Shown here: positions 33,830 through 45,563 of the stretch, one piece after another
Layout: each line of letters opens with the position of its first letter
Position numbering within the stretch: position 1 is the first letter of the stretch
Origin: Powellomyces hirtus
Lineage: Eukaryota > Chytridiomycota > Chytridiomycetes > Spizellomycetales > Powellomycetaceae
Direction: 5' to 3'
DNA length: 64,000 nucleotides
Assembly: GCA_025526995.1 (NCBI GenBank)
Contig: JAHLKG010000010.1
Span: 310,001-374,000 of the forward strand
Notes under the pieces: generated by a model
Seen by the model: only the letters and a program-made list of their open reading frames with translations
What the model was told of the DNA's origin: nothing
The model's database searches: none
Made by a program: the position numbers and the translations under genes

Positions 33830-35397
33830 TATAACCCTTTGTAGAATTAGATTTTGTGGAGCTACTTAATACCCTAATCAGAGCTATTCAACAGTCATAC
33901 GTATTCTAATCATGACTCGCTAAAGAAATCTGTTGAAGTGCGGGAGCGATTGGGGCGGTTTATGCCTACAGGATGCCGTCCGTCGGGATCTAAATCTGTG
34001 CGTCAGGGGGGGGGGGGGGGGGCGACAAAGACATAAGACATTTCCGTGGTAGAACGTCGCGCGAGGCACCTTTTATGCAACAATGCTCTGTTCAGACTGG
34101 TAGAAAGGGAATTGACCGCTCATATTCTATCCGTCCACTAGCCTGTTCATAACCCGTTTGGAGTACATGACCTACTTGTCGACGGCAGGCTGAAACGTTC
34201 AGAAAAGAACGCAAAGGGGTTTGTTTGATCAGTGGTAGGATCGTGGAATCGACGCATTCGGGGAACGCGGAGATGAGAGTGGCGCAGCGAGAGTCGCGTT
34301 CCTCGAATGGGCGCTGCGGTAGGCGAGGGAGGGCAAGAGCAGCACCAAAGGAAAGAAGGTTGCCATTTTAAATTCACGCACAGAATCTCCGATTGAAGAT
34401 CTGATAACTCCGGCTGGACTGCATTAGTACGCAAGGAACACGCTAAGAATAATGAATATGTTCTGGAACGACGGTTGGCGTCCCCCGTCTCAGGAGCAGA
34501 AGCCTGCGCTACACCTGGGCTGCGTTACGTGGTGTAACATATTACAATGCCAGAATTGGACAATGCAAAAAATGATCTCTGCAGGTGCTTAACATTCCAG
34601 CAAAAACCTGATCCCGTGAACGGATCACGACTTTGCGCTCCGAATTTTCCAGCTTGCAGATTGAAATCCAGGTTCTGCAAAATGATGATGCGATGGACTC
34701 GCGAGACATTCCTGGAAGATCAGCTGCACGGCGGCATACTCTCCGATTGTAGCTGAACCGGGATACCGCCTCGTCATTTGCTAATGATGGGTTGAATCAG
34801 CCCTCCCTTGTCGGAGCGCCATGTTTCATAGAAAGCCACACCTCTCCATTCTTGGGCAATGCGAAGGGTTAACAACGTTCTCAAACTCATAATATGTGTT
34901 TCTAATACGTTAGCTTTTGGGACGCAGGAATGAAAGCAAGAGAGTAGAGAAGAACGGGCGTGACCGAGGGGACAGCGTGCACGATTTTATAAAATCCACT
35001 GATACATTGTGAGCCGTTGCCGGAGAGAGACGTAGGATCAATTTTTGGATAAACAGAAGCACATCGAGTACGGGAAGCTTTTGGACGACGCAGTGGGGGT
35101 TCGCATTCCAAGCCCGGTCAACTGGTCTACCGGTAGCTTTCCACTCAATTTCACATTTACTTTGAAAGCTACAGTTCGTTCAGCCTGCGCAGCATTGTGA
35201 GCATGTTGATTGACACCGAATCGGAATCGAGACATTTTGTACATTCCTGGGATAACTGTCTGTTCTGTCCTCCTCATTTTCAGACAGATTCAACAGCTGA
35301 ACGCGCGCCGCGTCAGAAGCGGCCGACTTCATCAGTTGAAGTTTGACCTCACCCTTTCAGTTGCCCACCTCCCACCTCCCACAACTCCACACAGAAA
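33830..35397. other. Long spacer without a recognised gene
   Basis: This 1.57-kb stretch follows the F-box relic. ORFs are short and unlike any family I know; the minus-strand ORF 35038-35277 (79 codons) has no domain. It contains a 17-base G run at 34006-34022. The last part is the capping-protein promoter. Confidence 0.5.
34006..34022. repeat. G17 homopolymer
   Basis: Seventeen consecutive G on the plus strand lie in non-coding sequence. Length may be polymorphic or subject to sequencing error. Confidence 0.9.
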
Positions 35398-37059
35398 ATG
35401 TCTGACCTACCTGACGAAACAAAGTTGCACATTGTCGCAAGCTTTTTGAAGGACAGCCCTCCTGGCGAGATAAACGATGTCTTCAATGGTATACATATTG
35501 TGCAAAACACGGTTTTTTCCTCCACTTTGGTTTGCGATCACGACGACGGTCCATCACGGGCGACAGAGTCGTGTTTTTTGCTAACTCCTCCTGATTGTTT
35601 TCTTTTTCTTGGGTGCTTCAAGATGTGCGTGTACTGATGGACGATGAGGCGCTGCTTGAGAACGGAGTTGTGAGCTTTTTCGAAGACTACAATGTGGAGC
35701 AGTTTACGACGGTCGTGCCACCGGGAAAGGACTACAAGGTAAATATATTTATACATATAGCGTGAATGGACGGCAAAACGCAGTTGCGAATGCAAAAAGG
35801 GGGCTGGAAAAAAATGAGGCGGCCACGGAGATTACGGCGGAAACAAGTGGACTATAGTGAACGTCCTCTGGTTCACTACTCTAACTGACCCCCTCCTTTT
35901 TTTCTCGCCCAGGTGATTCTGTCGGCGTCCAACAGGACCGAGGAAGCTGACCGATTTGTCGATCCTCGTGGAAGTATCTCGTTCGCCGTGGATCACATTC
36001 GACAGGTATGTGTGCGTGCGATTTGTTCTAGTGAGGGACCTCAGAGGAGGGACGGGGAGTTGTGTGGGCATAGAAGTATTCCGCGAGAACGAACAGCTTT
36101 TGGCCATGATGGAAAGCTGGCGTGACGACGAAGGGGATGCAGTGGAATCAAGGCAACACATTTTTGTGATAAAGAGAATGCCAGCTGTACCCTCCAACGT
36201 TTGGTTTGACGACGGCAAGCTAACTTTCCACCTATTTTCCAATAGACAACGTCTGACCCACAACCCACTGAACCCAACGCCGAAACCGAGCCCTTCAGGT
36301 AACCGGTCCTGTCTCTGTCCTCTTCTCCGCGGCTGTATCTCCCTAACTATACTCTCAATTGGATGTCCCCCCAGACACGCGCTAGACGAAGCCGCCACAA
36401 AATACGTCTCGGACCATTACCCAGAAGGCACGGTGACCGTGTTCGGCGACCTGGGCTTTGCGATCGTCGGCAACAAGTACAACCCAAACAGTTTCTGGAA
36501 CGGCCGGTGGCGGTCGCAATGGTCTGCGCCCAATGCGCAGAACGAAATCAAGGGCACCTTGACCGTCAATGTCCACTACTACGAGGATGGAAACGTGCAG
36601 CTGACGGCCAGCAAGGAGATTGCCGTGATCGTGCCTCCTTCCAACGTACGTTTTTGGTGTGCAAAATTCAACCAGAAAGAAATCGCTGAGATGGGCTTGC
36701 TAAATGATGTGGCGAAATGCAGGACCCGGCAGCGTACGCCCAAACCACCTTCCGCCTGATCACCAAAGCCGAGGGCGAGTTCCAAGCAGCACTGTGCGAG
36801 AAACTCGCCGACCTCGCCGACACCATCTTCAAAACCCTCCGTCGCGCCCTCCCGATAACACGAAACAAGATCAACTGGGACTCGATCGCGACTTGTAAGT
36901 GAGGGGCGCTTTGGCTCCTTTCTGCATTTTCTCTCCCCCCCCCCCTCGTCACTCTCTCGCTTTCCGGCCCGTTGCCCGGGCATTGTACGTTACTGACCCT
37001 ACTTCATCGGTTCATGCTCTCTTATAGACAAGATTGGGTCCGAACTGTCAGCAAAATGA
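35398..37059 (+). CDS. CAP1: F-actin capping protein alpha subunit
   Basis: With the beta subunit this protein caps actin barbed ends. Exons 35398-35488, 35623-35738, 35913-36005, 36246-36298, 36375-36645, 36723-36894 and 37028-37059 give 275 aa, close to CapZ alpha (286). The N-terminus IVASFLKDSPPGEINDVF and the segment PPGKDYKVILSASNRTEE are family signatures. The core continues with VTVFGDLGFAIVGNKYNPNSFWNGRWRS and VNVHYYEDGNVQLTASKEI. The C-terminal helix FRLITKAEGEFQAALCEKL leads to the tentacle that binds actin (ALPITRNKINWDSIATYK). The typed middle segments join in frame with strong acceptors. The final intron contains an 11-base C run. Confidence 0.96.
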
Positions 37060-37553
37060 TCGTGATTACTACTGGTGTTTCCCTCCTCCACTACTCTCAT
37101 CTTTGTACATTATGCTCTTGACGTGAATCTAAAACAGTGGCAATTTGATGTTCTGCAAAGGCACATCTGTTGTAATGGAGGGAGGGGTCACATCCCATCT
37201 CCCAGTGCGCCAAAGTCCATGCTTTCTCCATAACATCGAGTGCATGGAATGGACTGCGTCAGTTCTTAATGGTCTGACGCTGTGTGATGATACCTTGCCG
37301 CCGAGATCCAAATATGAAGAAACTACTGGGGACAAAGATAGTGTTGAAAAAGAAGCACAAACTTAAATACATTCAAACAAAAGCGAGACATGCACAAATG
37401 CAAAACGGGGGGGATAGGATAAACTCAGACATATGTGATGGGAGGCGAAAATAAAAACAAAAAAAACCAGAAGGGGAGCTCTATATATCCAGAATTCTAC
37501 AGCGAGCTCTGCGTGCCCGCACTCCCAGTTGGATAATCTCGTTGATATGATAT
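37060..37553. other. Convergent 3' spacer
   Basis: This 494-bp stretch between the capping-protein stop and the EF3 stop looks like 3' UTR sequence. No gene was seen. Confidence 0.5.
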
Positions 37554-40500
37554 TTAATCCTCCTCATCAGAATCGTAATCGTCGCCTCCGGCCTTGATAC
37601 GGTCCTGTCTCCGCTTCTCCTTGAGCTTGAGTTCTTTACGGGTCAACTTTCTCTTGCTCTTGACCTGTTGGACGGAATACAGTGAGTACACTGGAAGGAA
37701 GCAATCAAACGAATGAAAAAACACACAACGTACCTTCGTGACGTTACCGAATTGATCAGTAACCGTCTCCTGTTCCTTCATTTCAATCTTCTCGACGGGC
37801 ATGTCACGCTTGGCACCCTCAATCTTGAGGTGACCGGCTTCAACGTTCCACACTTCGGGGCAGATGGCTCCAGTGAACTCGCGGTTGTGGGAGATGATGA
37901 CGACACCTCCGCCAAAGTCCTGGATGGCACCAGCAAGGGCACCGAGAGAGTCGCGGTCCAAGTAGTTGGTGGGTTCATCAAGAACCAACATGTGGGGGTT
38001 GTTCCACATGGCGGCTCCGAGAACAACCTTGACCTTTTGTCCACCGGAAAGACCACGGATACGGGCGTGGGTGGCAAATTCAGCGGGAAGACCCACATCG
38101 TCGAGGTGCTTCTCGACACCCTTCTGGGTCAGGGGACGGGCGTACATACCCTCCTTGGCAGCCTCCTTCTCATCGAACCAGTTGACGAGCTTCTCGAAAC
38201 CCCACATCTCGAGACGGTCGCGCGAGTGCCAGGTGTTGTCGTCGTGAGGACGGTTCAACCACTTGACTTCGTACTCGTACGAACGCTTGGCCTTGCGACG
38301 ACCGACAAGTTCCTCAAACAGACGCTTCTCGTCTTCAATGACGATGGGCTTCTTGAGAGCAGCTTCCTCCTCGGGGGTGAGCTGACGGGCAGCCTTGACG
38401 AGGGATTCACGGTCCTCGCCGTACTGGTAACGCCATCGGATGTATTCGTTGGGCGTCTTGTCCATGTGTTGCTCAACGTGGTGGAAAGCGTGCTGGGCAA
38501 CGTAGGCGACACGCAAGTTGGGGTGCTTCCAAACGTCTCCGACCTCGTTCACCAGCTCACCCGTCAACAGCTTGATCATGGTGGACTTTCCGGCACCGTT
38601 GGGACCAATGACGGCCACACGCGAGTTCAGCGAGCACTGCAGAGAAATCTTGTGCAGGGTAGGCTTGGTTCCTCCGGGGTAGGTAAAGTCGACACCAATC
38701 ATCTTGAGAATGGCCTTGTCCTTGGACTTGATGCCCTCCAGGAATCCAGGTTCGGGGAACTTGAACTTGATGGTGGCAGCCGACAGCTCGTAGTAGGACT
38801 TGGCCTCGGGGCGCTGCTTGACAAACTCAGACAGGTTTCCGCGGTAGGTCTTCAATTTGCGGTTCTCGTAGTGGATAATGTTGGTGCAAGTGCGGTCCAA
38901 GAATCCAGAGTCGTGGGACACAATCATGGAAGTGACGTTGGTGAGACCCGTCAGGTAGTCGACCAACCAGGTAACGTTGGCCACATCGAGATGGTTAGTG
39001 GGTTCGTCGAGCAGCAGAATGTCGGCATTCTCGAGCATGGCACGAGCCAGCTCAAGCTTCATCTTCCAACCACCAGACAGGGAACCGACGGCCTGAGCGA
39101 GACGCTCGTCGTCGAAACCGACGCTGCGGAGGTTGCTCTCGACCTCCTCCTTGCGGGGCATCATGGCGGGGTCGGCAAGGACAAAGTCCAGGACCGACAA
39201 GTCGGCGTCCTCGGCCTGCAGGTTGTGCTCGACAAACACAGTCTTGAGCTCATCGGCCGGGGGGAAACCGTCCAACTGGCCGTTGGCAATGGCGCGCATA
39301 AGAGTGGACTTTCCGGCACCGTTGGGACCGCAGAGACCGTAACGCTGACCACGAACCAATCGCATCTTGGTGTTGTTCAACAGAATCATACCACCGTAGG
39401 CGAGCGAGAACTCGCAGTTGCAGAGTTCCTCACCCTCCTCGAGGTCTTCTTCCTTGCCAGTCTTCTGACGAAGCTTGTCCATGGCAATGTAGTGAGCGAG
39501 CAGGGGCTTGGCGAGGGCCTTGGACTTTTCCTCACCAATAAAAGGAGTGGTGAAAGGAACGGTGGCGGCGTGCCAGTCCGGGGTGTTGAAGACGCGGCTG
39601 TCGTACATGGCCTGGATGTGAGCCACAACGTACAGGTTGGTCTGCTCGTCAATTGAGCTACCGCCAACCTCCTTGATGGTCTTGTTGAGGGTGTCGACAA
39701 CCTCCTTGTGAACCTCGGCCTTGCGGGCAGCGACAGTCTCGGGGCTCTCGGTCTCCACGTCGGCACCACCGCCGACACGGATGAGGGTGGCCTTGGCGCG
39801 AGAGGCGATGCTACGGAGTTCGGGGTCGGCCTGGACCTCGATGATACGTTCGATACCCGGGAAAAGAGGAGGCAAGAACTGGTGGGCCTCGGCGGGGTTC
39901 TCGACCAGCTTACACATGTTGTCAATAATGACACAAGTCTGACGCAGGACGGCAGGCTTGCGCTCAGACAGACCACGGGTGAGCAGGGGAATCATGATGG
40001 CGAGGGTGGGCGCCTGGACTTCGGTGACAAAGGTGGTGGCGGCGAGCTTGAAGACACATTCGGGTACCTCGTCGGGGTCGGCGATACATCCAATCAGGGC
40101 GGGCAAGAAGGGGACGATATCAATGTTGTCAATGGTTCCGGTGATCTGGGTCATGGCCTCCTTGGCGGCGACCTGCACCTCGGGCTTGGTGTCCCACATG
40201 CATCCGGACACGACGGGCAGAATCTCGGGCAGAGACGCGCACACCTGGCTGGCCGAGTGCTCAGACATGCGACCGAGGTACTTGAGAGCGGCGACCTTTG
40301 TTTGCCACTTTTTCTCGTTTGTGAGCTGGGAGAGGAAGAGGGGAACGAGGGTGCGGACCGAGAATCGGCCAGGGAGAGCAAAGAGGGCATCTGCGGCGGC
40401 CTCGGCGGCGGTGCGGACATCCTTGTCCTTGTCACCAAACAGCTCGATGATGACGGGCAGGGATGGGATGAGGTAGGGCTCGGCAGAGTGGCCGAGAGCC

Positions 40501-40748
40501 TCGACGAGAGCCGAGAAGGCGAGCATGGAGCCCTCACGCTGAGCCGTGCTCTTCTTGTGGACAGAGGCGGTGGCGAGAGCGTCGATAATACCGTACTGGG
40601 TCAGACCGACGTGGGCACCGGCAGCCTTGACGACGGCGGCGAGTTCCTTGGCGGCGGCATTGCGCTCCTCGGTTGATGGGGCCGAGGTGAGCTTTGTGAT
40701 GAGCTCACCGACCTGAGTGGCGATCTTGGGGTCCGCCTTGGCAGCCAT
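37554..40748 (-). CDS. TEF3: Translation elongation factor 3 (EF3, ABC-F ATPase)
   Basis: EF3 is the ribosome-bound ATPase that fungi need at each elongation cycle; it promotes late translocation and E-site tRNA release. Exons in gene order 40748-37734 and 37664-37554 give 1041 aa (yeast 1044). The N-terminal part is HEAT repeats (about 1-320). The first ABC domain has YGLCGPNGAGKSTLMRAIA and LSGGWKMKLELARAM with LLLDEPTNHLD. The second has VAVIGPNGAGKSTMIKLL, an inserted chromodomain-like segment (YEYEVKWLNRPHDDNTW), LSGGQKVKVVLGAAMW and LVLDEPTNYLD. The tail is Lys/Arg-rich then acidic (DDYDSDEED). Codon use is strongly biased to C/G-ending codons, as in highly expressed genes, and this opens long antisense ORFs. 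The single intron is 69 nt without an in-frame stop. Confidence 0.98.
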   Translation of the reverse strand: MAAKADPKIATQVGELITKLTSAPSTEERNAAAKELAAVVKAAGAHVGLTQYGIIDALATASVHKKSTAQREGSMLAFSALVEALGHSAEPYLIPSLPVIIELFGDKDKDVRTAAEAAADALFALPGRFSVRTLVPLFLSQLTNEKKWQTKVAALKYLGRMSEHSASQVCASLPEILPVVSGCMWDTKPEVQVAAKEAMTQITGTIDNIDIVPFLPALIGCIADPDEVPECVFKLAATTFVTEVQAPTLAIMIPLLTRGLSERKPAVLRQTCVIIDNMCKLVENPAEAHQFLPPLFPGIERIIEVQADPELRSIASRAKATLIRVGGGADVETESPETVAARKAEVHKEVVDTLNKTIKEVGGSSIDEQTNLYVVAHIQAMYDSRVFNTPDWHAATVPFTTPFIGEEKSKALAKPLLAHYIAMDKLRQKTGKEEDLEEGEELCNCEFSLAYGGMILLNNTKMRLVRGQRYGLCGPNGAGKSTLMRAIANGQLDGFPPADELKTVFVEHNLQAEDADLSVLDFVLADPAMMPRKEEVESNLRSVGFDDERLAQAVGSLSGGWKMKLELARAMLENADILLLDEPTNHLDVANVTWLVDYLTGLTNVTSMIVSHDSGFLDRTCTNIIHYENRKLKTYRGNLSEFVKQRPEAKSYYELSAATIKFKFPEPGFLEGIKSKDKAILKMIGVDFTYPGGTKPTLHKISLQCSLNSRVAVIGPNGAGKSTMIKLLTGELVNEVGDVWKHPNLRVAYVAQHAFHHVEQHMDKTPNEYIRWRYQYGEDRESLVKAARQLTPEEEAALKKPIVIEDEKRLFEELVGRRKAKRSYEYEVKWLNRPHDDNTWHSRDRLEMWGFEKLVNWFDEKEAAKEGMYARPLTQKGVEKHLDDVGLPAEFATHARIRGLSGGQKVKVVLGAAMWNNPHMLVLDEPTNYLDRDSLGALAGAIQDFGGGVVIISHNREFTGAICPEVWNVEAGHLKIEGAKRDMPVEKIEMKEQETVTDQFGNVTKVRCVFFHSFDCFLPVYSLYSVQQVKSKRKLTRKELKLKEKRRQDRIKAGGDDYDSDEED

Positions 40749-42081
40749 GTTCTGTCAGAGGCAGATTGTGAAGAGGGAGGGAGGGAAGGGTACTGGCTGT
40801 AAGTTGAATTTCGGGTTTGTCGAAATCAGCAGCAGCGGCAGCAAAGGGGAAAGGAAAGAGCAAGAAGAAGCGCGAGGGCGCCGGGGGGGCTCGCAAGGAG
40901 ATTCTTATAGCAAAAGAAAAAAGTGGGACAGATTCATGAACTACTAGTAACCCCATGCATGAATCAATCAATCAATCCCCTTTCCTTAGTCAAAGCGAGG
41001 AGTCAAAGCCAACTTTTCTCTTTTTGAAAAACGGCGCGCGTTTTGGGAAGAAAAAACATTTCCAGTGGCACAGCAGAAACGTGTTCTTCTTAGGCGTCAC
41101 GTGGGTGTCACGGACTTACTGACTGATTGATTGACTGACTAATTGATTGGGTAATCATGCCTGTTATAGTATGCATCCGTGAAGATGAGGAGGTCCTTAA
41201 TAGGAGGTCGTCCCTCCCTGTCCCTCTTGGCTTTTGACTGAACTGACTGACTGATTTGGTGATGCTTGTTATAGTATGTTATCTTTGAACTGGACGGACG
41301 GACGAGGGAAATGAGTGACTGATGAGGAATGCCTTCGTACTGACTGACTGAGTGACTTTGTGATGCTGGTTGTAGCATGCCATCCTTTGAACGACAGACT
41401 TGAATGAAAGACTCTTGGATGAGGTTTGACTGAAGATGGAAATGACTGACGTGATGATGACTTTAATCCTAAATACAGTAGAGGTGATGGCTCGTCTCGT
41501 GATCTATTTGTACCTATTACAAGTACGCGTGGATTGCATGACTGTGCCCCCCCCTCACTCAACTTTCACACACACATGTTCGTCTTCTTCTTTGAGGGAT
41601 CTGCCGTCATCGTCGTCGTTCTAATTGTTATTACGCGCCCCCAATCTGTGTAACCTGTCCTTGTGCAAATAATAACAGCCACTCCCTCAATCACAACTCA
41701 CGCATTTTCCCAACCAACACCACAAAAATAGCTCATCACCGCAACTGCCAAATACGACGGAAGAAACAAGAAAGCAGCGACCACGGCGAAACCACCCATC
41801 CGGATACACAGCTCGAGTGCCACGCTCGGGGAAATACTACCACCGTCAGAACACACCACAAACCCGTATTCATTTGGACAGCTGGCCCGCATCTGAGGAA
41901 CCTCCGGCCACGGCTTTGGTCAACCTAATACACTTTCCAGTCTGCCAAGCCCCCTTGGAGAGCTGCAGCTGCATACATTCTTCTCTCCCGTTCGCTCTGG
42001 AAGTTGGGCCCCGCAAGTCCCAGCGCAGCTGTCAGCCGACGCGGAACACCACCCAGAGTCAATTCTTCCAAAAAAGCAACC
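40749..42081. other. Divergent promoter EF3 / phosphodiesterase
   Basis: This 1.33-kb spacer between two start codons has no supportable gene. It holds three diverged copies of a repeat about 100 bp apart (41117-41400). Confidence 0.6.
41117..41400. repeat. Three imperfect direct repeats with TGAC/TGAT tracts
   Basis: Copies lie at about 41117-41190, 41232-41300 and 41332-41400. Each has a run of CTGA/TTGA tetramers, then a TGATGC-like block and TGTTATAGTATG (41162-41173 and 41267-41278; third copy GGTTGTAGCATG at 41368-41379). Spacing of the core is 105 and 101 bp. Confidence 0.75.
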
Positions 42082-45000
42082 ATGGAGCAACAAGAACAAC
42101 CACAACAACACCCGCCGCCAGAGCAGGCAGTCGAGGATGATCTGATGACACCACCTGCTCTGTACCGTTTGCCCATGGTGCCACTCGAAGAGTTTGACTT
42201 GTCAGCATGCTCCCAGCTGCAAAAGGAGGACCTTGCGACGGTCTATAGGGTAAGCAACGCGAGGCCAAACAGCCCGAGGAAGAATGGATGGCGGAGCAGG
42301 ATCATTCGGCAAAACGTAGCGGAAAAAAAGGTCTGAAAAGAAGCAGATGGGGCTCGAGTAGAAGCGACTCGCTGCGCAGCTCGGAAGGAAAGGCGGAGCA
42401 CAAGCCGAGAACGAGGTGAACGTCCCGCTTCTTCTATAAAACTTCGGGAGGATAAAGCGTCTGCTGTGGATGAGCGTGAAGCGCGCCGAGGACCAGCAGC
42501 GAAATCCAAGGTTTTGATTTCTTAATCCTCTTTTGCCCCCATTCAAACAGGTCATGTGCGAGTTTTCTCAGGGCACTCTGGCGCAGTTGGGCATGAATTT
42601 CAAGGTGTGGGATTGGACGAAACCAGGTAAGAAATATATCATACGGCTCCTAATTCCGCACAATGAAGTACCTTCCTTACGTTCCGTCAATCGTCATGGT
42701 TAGAAATGTACGGACTGCTTCTCGGAATGTTTGTCAAGAATGGACTCGTGCCAAACAGCGCCACTCTATGCGGATTGCTGAATTTCATCATCGACATCGC
42801 GGAGGGGTACTTTGACAATCCATATCATAGCTTTCTCCATGCGGTAGATGTCACATATATGGTGTATTGGGCATTGGTCGATTTGGCTCTCGCTGAGGAA
42901 TTGGCGTTTTCTACCATCGATTTTGTTGCGTTGCTCATTGCAGCCCTGGCGCACGACGTCTTGCACCCGGGCGTCAACAATCTCTTTCATGTAAGTGTTA
43001 TGCAGCGCAAGTGCATACATTTTCTCGCCCACTCGCACTGTCATTGACTATGCACAATGCTTCTCTTTTTTCCTCCTCGTCATTAAAGGTCAATGCAAAA
43101 ACGGATCTTGCGAAGCACTATCACAACAAATCCGTCTTGGAGAGACAATCCTGCGATCACTTGTCCCTGCTACTCCGAAAGCATACGTTTCTGTCCGATC
43201 TTTTATATGGCGAACATCTCTCCACTACCGAACACCCACCGGTATTGATCGAACACATTGCCATCGAGGCGATCCTCAATACGGACATGTGCCATCATTT
43301 CGGTCTACTCGAAAAGCTCAGCACCACGACAGAGGAAGTCATTGGGACACCGAGTGGCAGTGACGAGGATCTGAATACCGACGAAGAGGAGAACGAGGAA
43401 AAGGCGGCCAGTCTTGAGGGCATAGATCGAACCGGTGGGAAATCTGATGAACAACACCAACATGGGCCGAGTTGCAATCATTCTGGTGAACAAAGGCCAT
43501 CCATCAGCAACCGAGAGCTCCCGAAAACAGCTCTGAAAGCAATGCAGAGGACTTCTCTGGACGACGGACCAACGTCGCCATCCGGTGCCACATCATCGAG
43601 TCGTACGAATTCACCCGTGCACTTTAAACTGAGCACCGACGACTTGGGTCCCCCGATCGTCGTCTCCCCTGAACGCATACACCCTCACGTCGATGGTCCG
43701 CCGCGGCGATATTCCCACAATCGCCCGTTTGAGGGTTCCACTAGTACCGTTAATTCAGTTGATTTTAACGCCCCCGACGCACCGCGACGCACGAGTCTGC
43801 CGCTGAGCAAGCATCAGAGACAGCAGATGATCAATGTCATATTGCACGCTGCCGGTGAGTGACAAAACCCCTGCGCGTTTACCATTTTGGGTGATTCTCA
43901 TTGCTTTCCATCGTACTTGCAGACATTAGCAATGCGGCACGCCCGGCAGAGATATGTAAGAGGTGGTCAGACATGGTAGTCGAAGAATTTTTCTCGCAGG
44001 GCGAAAAGGAAAAACGCATGTCGCTCCCCATATCCCCCAACATGGACCGGGAAACCACTAACCCAGTCCAGCTCGCGTTCGACTTCAACACGTACGTCGC
44101 GCGTCCCTACTTTGAAATCCTCAGCGAATTACTGCCGTCCACACGGCCCTTTATCGAAAACCTGATCGTGAATCGCAACCGCTGGGAAGACATGGGCGCA
44201 AACATTTCACCTGGCGGAGCCGCCGCCAAACCACCGAAACCGAGCAGTATCACCCCCGACGGTACCACCGATAGCAACGGCCCACCAAGCTCCACCGGCG
44301 AACATGATACCCTGACCGACACCGCCACCTCCACCACCACCGAACCCACCGCCCCCGGCGTTATGCCGCGCGGTCGCCGCCTCTCGTTGGCAGCCGGAAC
44401 CATCGAGATCCCACAAGCGTTTGACATTTACGTAATGAACGCGGCCAAACGATACCGCAACCGCTACAAAACATCTCGTTCATTATCCTCGGGCCGTTCC
44501 CGCGGCATCCTCCCGCTCTCGGTCCTCTCCTCCTCCATGTGGTCCGTCGGGTCGCGCAACGACTCGGGTGGGTCGGGGGTCACCTCTCTCGACTCTTTAG
44601 ATTCCGACATCTTACAAGGATTCCGAGCACGAAGCGTCAACAGACTGCCACATCACCCGCAACACCACCATTCTCACGATATCCATCACTCGTCGATTGA
44701 CGAGCTGTCGTCCCCACACGACTCGTTCTCCGACAACCTCAACAACAACCATTCACATAAAGACACTCTCAGTAGCAACGTATCCAGCAGCAACAACTCG
44801 AACACCGCGTCCCAGTACTCGATCATCTCGGCCCCCGATGGCCCCATCAGCGGATCCCCGGGCTCGGGTACGGGCGGCAGTCCCGCTGGAGGAGGAGGCG
44901 ACAACCTCGGATCCTTGTCGCAGTTTGGAAGCCGGAAATGGTTCCCCCAGCGCCGATGCATGTCTATGGACGCCCAGTCCACCGAACAGAGCGGCGCCAT

Positions 45001-45166
45001 GTTCCAGCGCTGGCATAATGGCCTGAGGGCAAATAACAATGTCATCATGTCTTTACCGCCGTTACCCTCCTCGGGGTCACATACCCCGCCGCCGTCTCCT
45101 GCGCCGCCGCAACCGCCACCACCGGCTGCGCCCGAGGTGCCGCCCGCGGAAACTGCTACTACGTAA
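42082..45166 (+). CDS. 3',5'-cyclic nucleotide phosphodiesterase, class I (HD type)
   Basis: This enzyme hydrolyses cAMP and/or cGMP. Exons 42082-42249, 42551-42626, 42704-42990, 43089-43854 and 43923-45166 give 846 aa. The start is the first ATG in frame, giving a Gln/Pro-rich head MEQQEQPQQHPPPEQ. The catalytic domain runs from about residue 60. Metal-binding motifs are intact: YHSFLHAVDVTY, AHDVLHPGVNNLFH, then AKHYHNKSVLE, and later INVILHAADISNAARP. Between IEAILNTDMCHHFGLLEKL and HAADISN sits an insert of about 180 residues, rich in Ser, Glu and Pro, where animal PDEs have about 30. The C-terminal ~330 residues after RWEDMG are low-complexity (Ser/His/Asn, then poly-Pro). No GAF or PAS domain is seen. 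Cyclic nucleotide choice cannot be read from sequence. Confidence 0.93.
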
Positions 45167-45563
45167 ATTTTGTATTTTGGATCGATCATGTGGGAAACAA
45201 ACGAGCTGTCGCACAGTGTAGATTGGGCGCAAAAAGTTGGGATCGGGAGTTTTTGTTTTTCCTTTTTCGCCTTTTTGTTTTGTCTTTTCTTTTTTGTATT
45301 ATGTAAATATATGTCAAAACATTCCCCCCAACAGGGGGGGATTGCGCGCCCCTCTGCACAACACCAGAAAAGAAAAGAACGTGCTTCTGGGTTCCGCGAC
45401 CACGTCACGTCACGTTCCTGCGCACCCCTATGTATATATATATAAAAAAAATTCATGGTGAAGTGTGTCGTTGCTGCCAAAAAAAGTTTTGCTCCGTCTT
45501 CCTTGTCTTCTTCATGTCTTCCGTCTCTCTTGATCTATGTAATGTTGGTTCTGGGTTGTTGTT
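45167..45563. other. Convergent 3' spacer
   Basis: This 397-bp stretch between the PDE and CaMKK-like stops is T-rich and has a short TATATATATA tract near 45432. No gene was seen. Confidence 0.5.

Noticed and set aside
34902..35277. Minus-strand ORFs before the capping-protein gene
   Set aside because: Short, no similarity, and in different frames without clear splice sites.
37713..39656. 647-codon ORF on plus across EF3
   Set aside because: It is antisense to EF3. The strong codon bias of EF3 removes stop codons on the other strand. The translation is Val/Gly/Leu-rich with no domain.
39708..40676. 322-codon ORF on plus antisense to the EF3 N-terminus
   Set aside because: Same codon-bias shadow as above.
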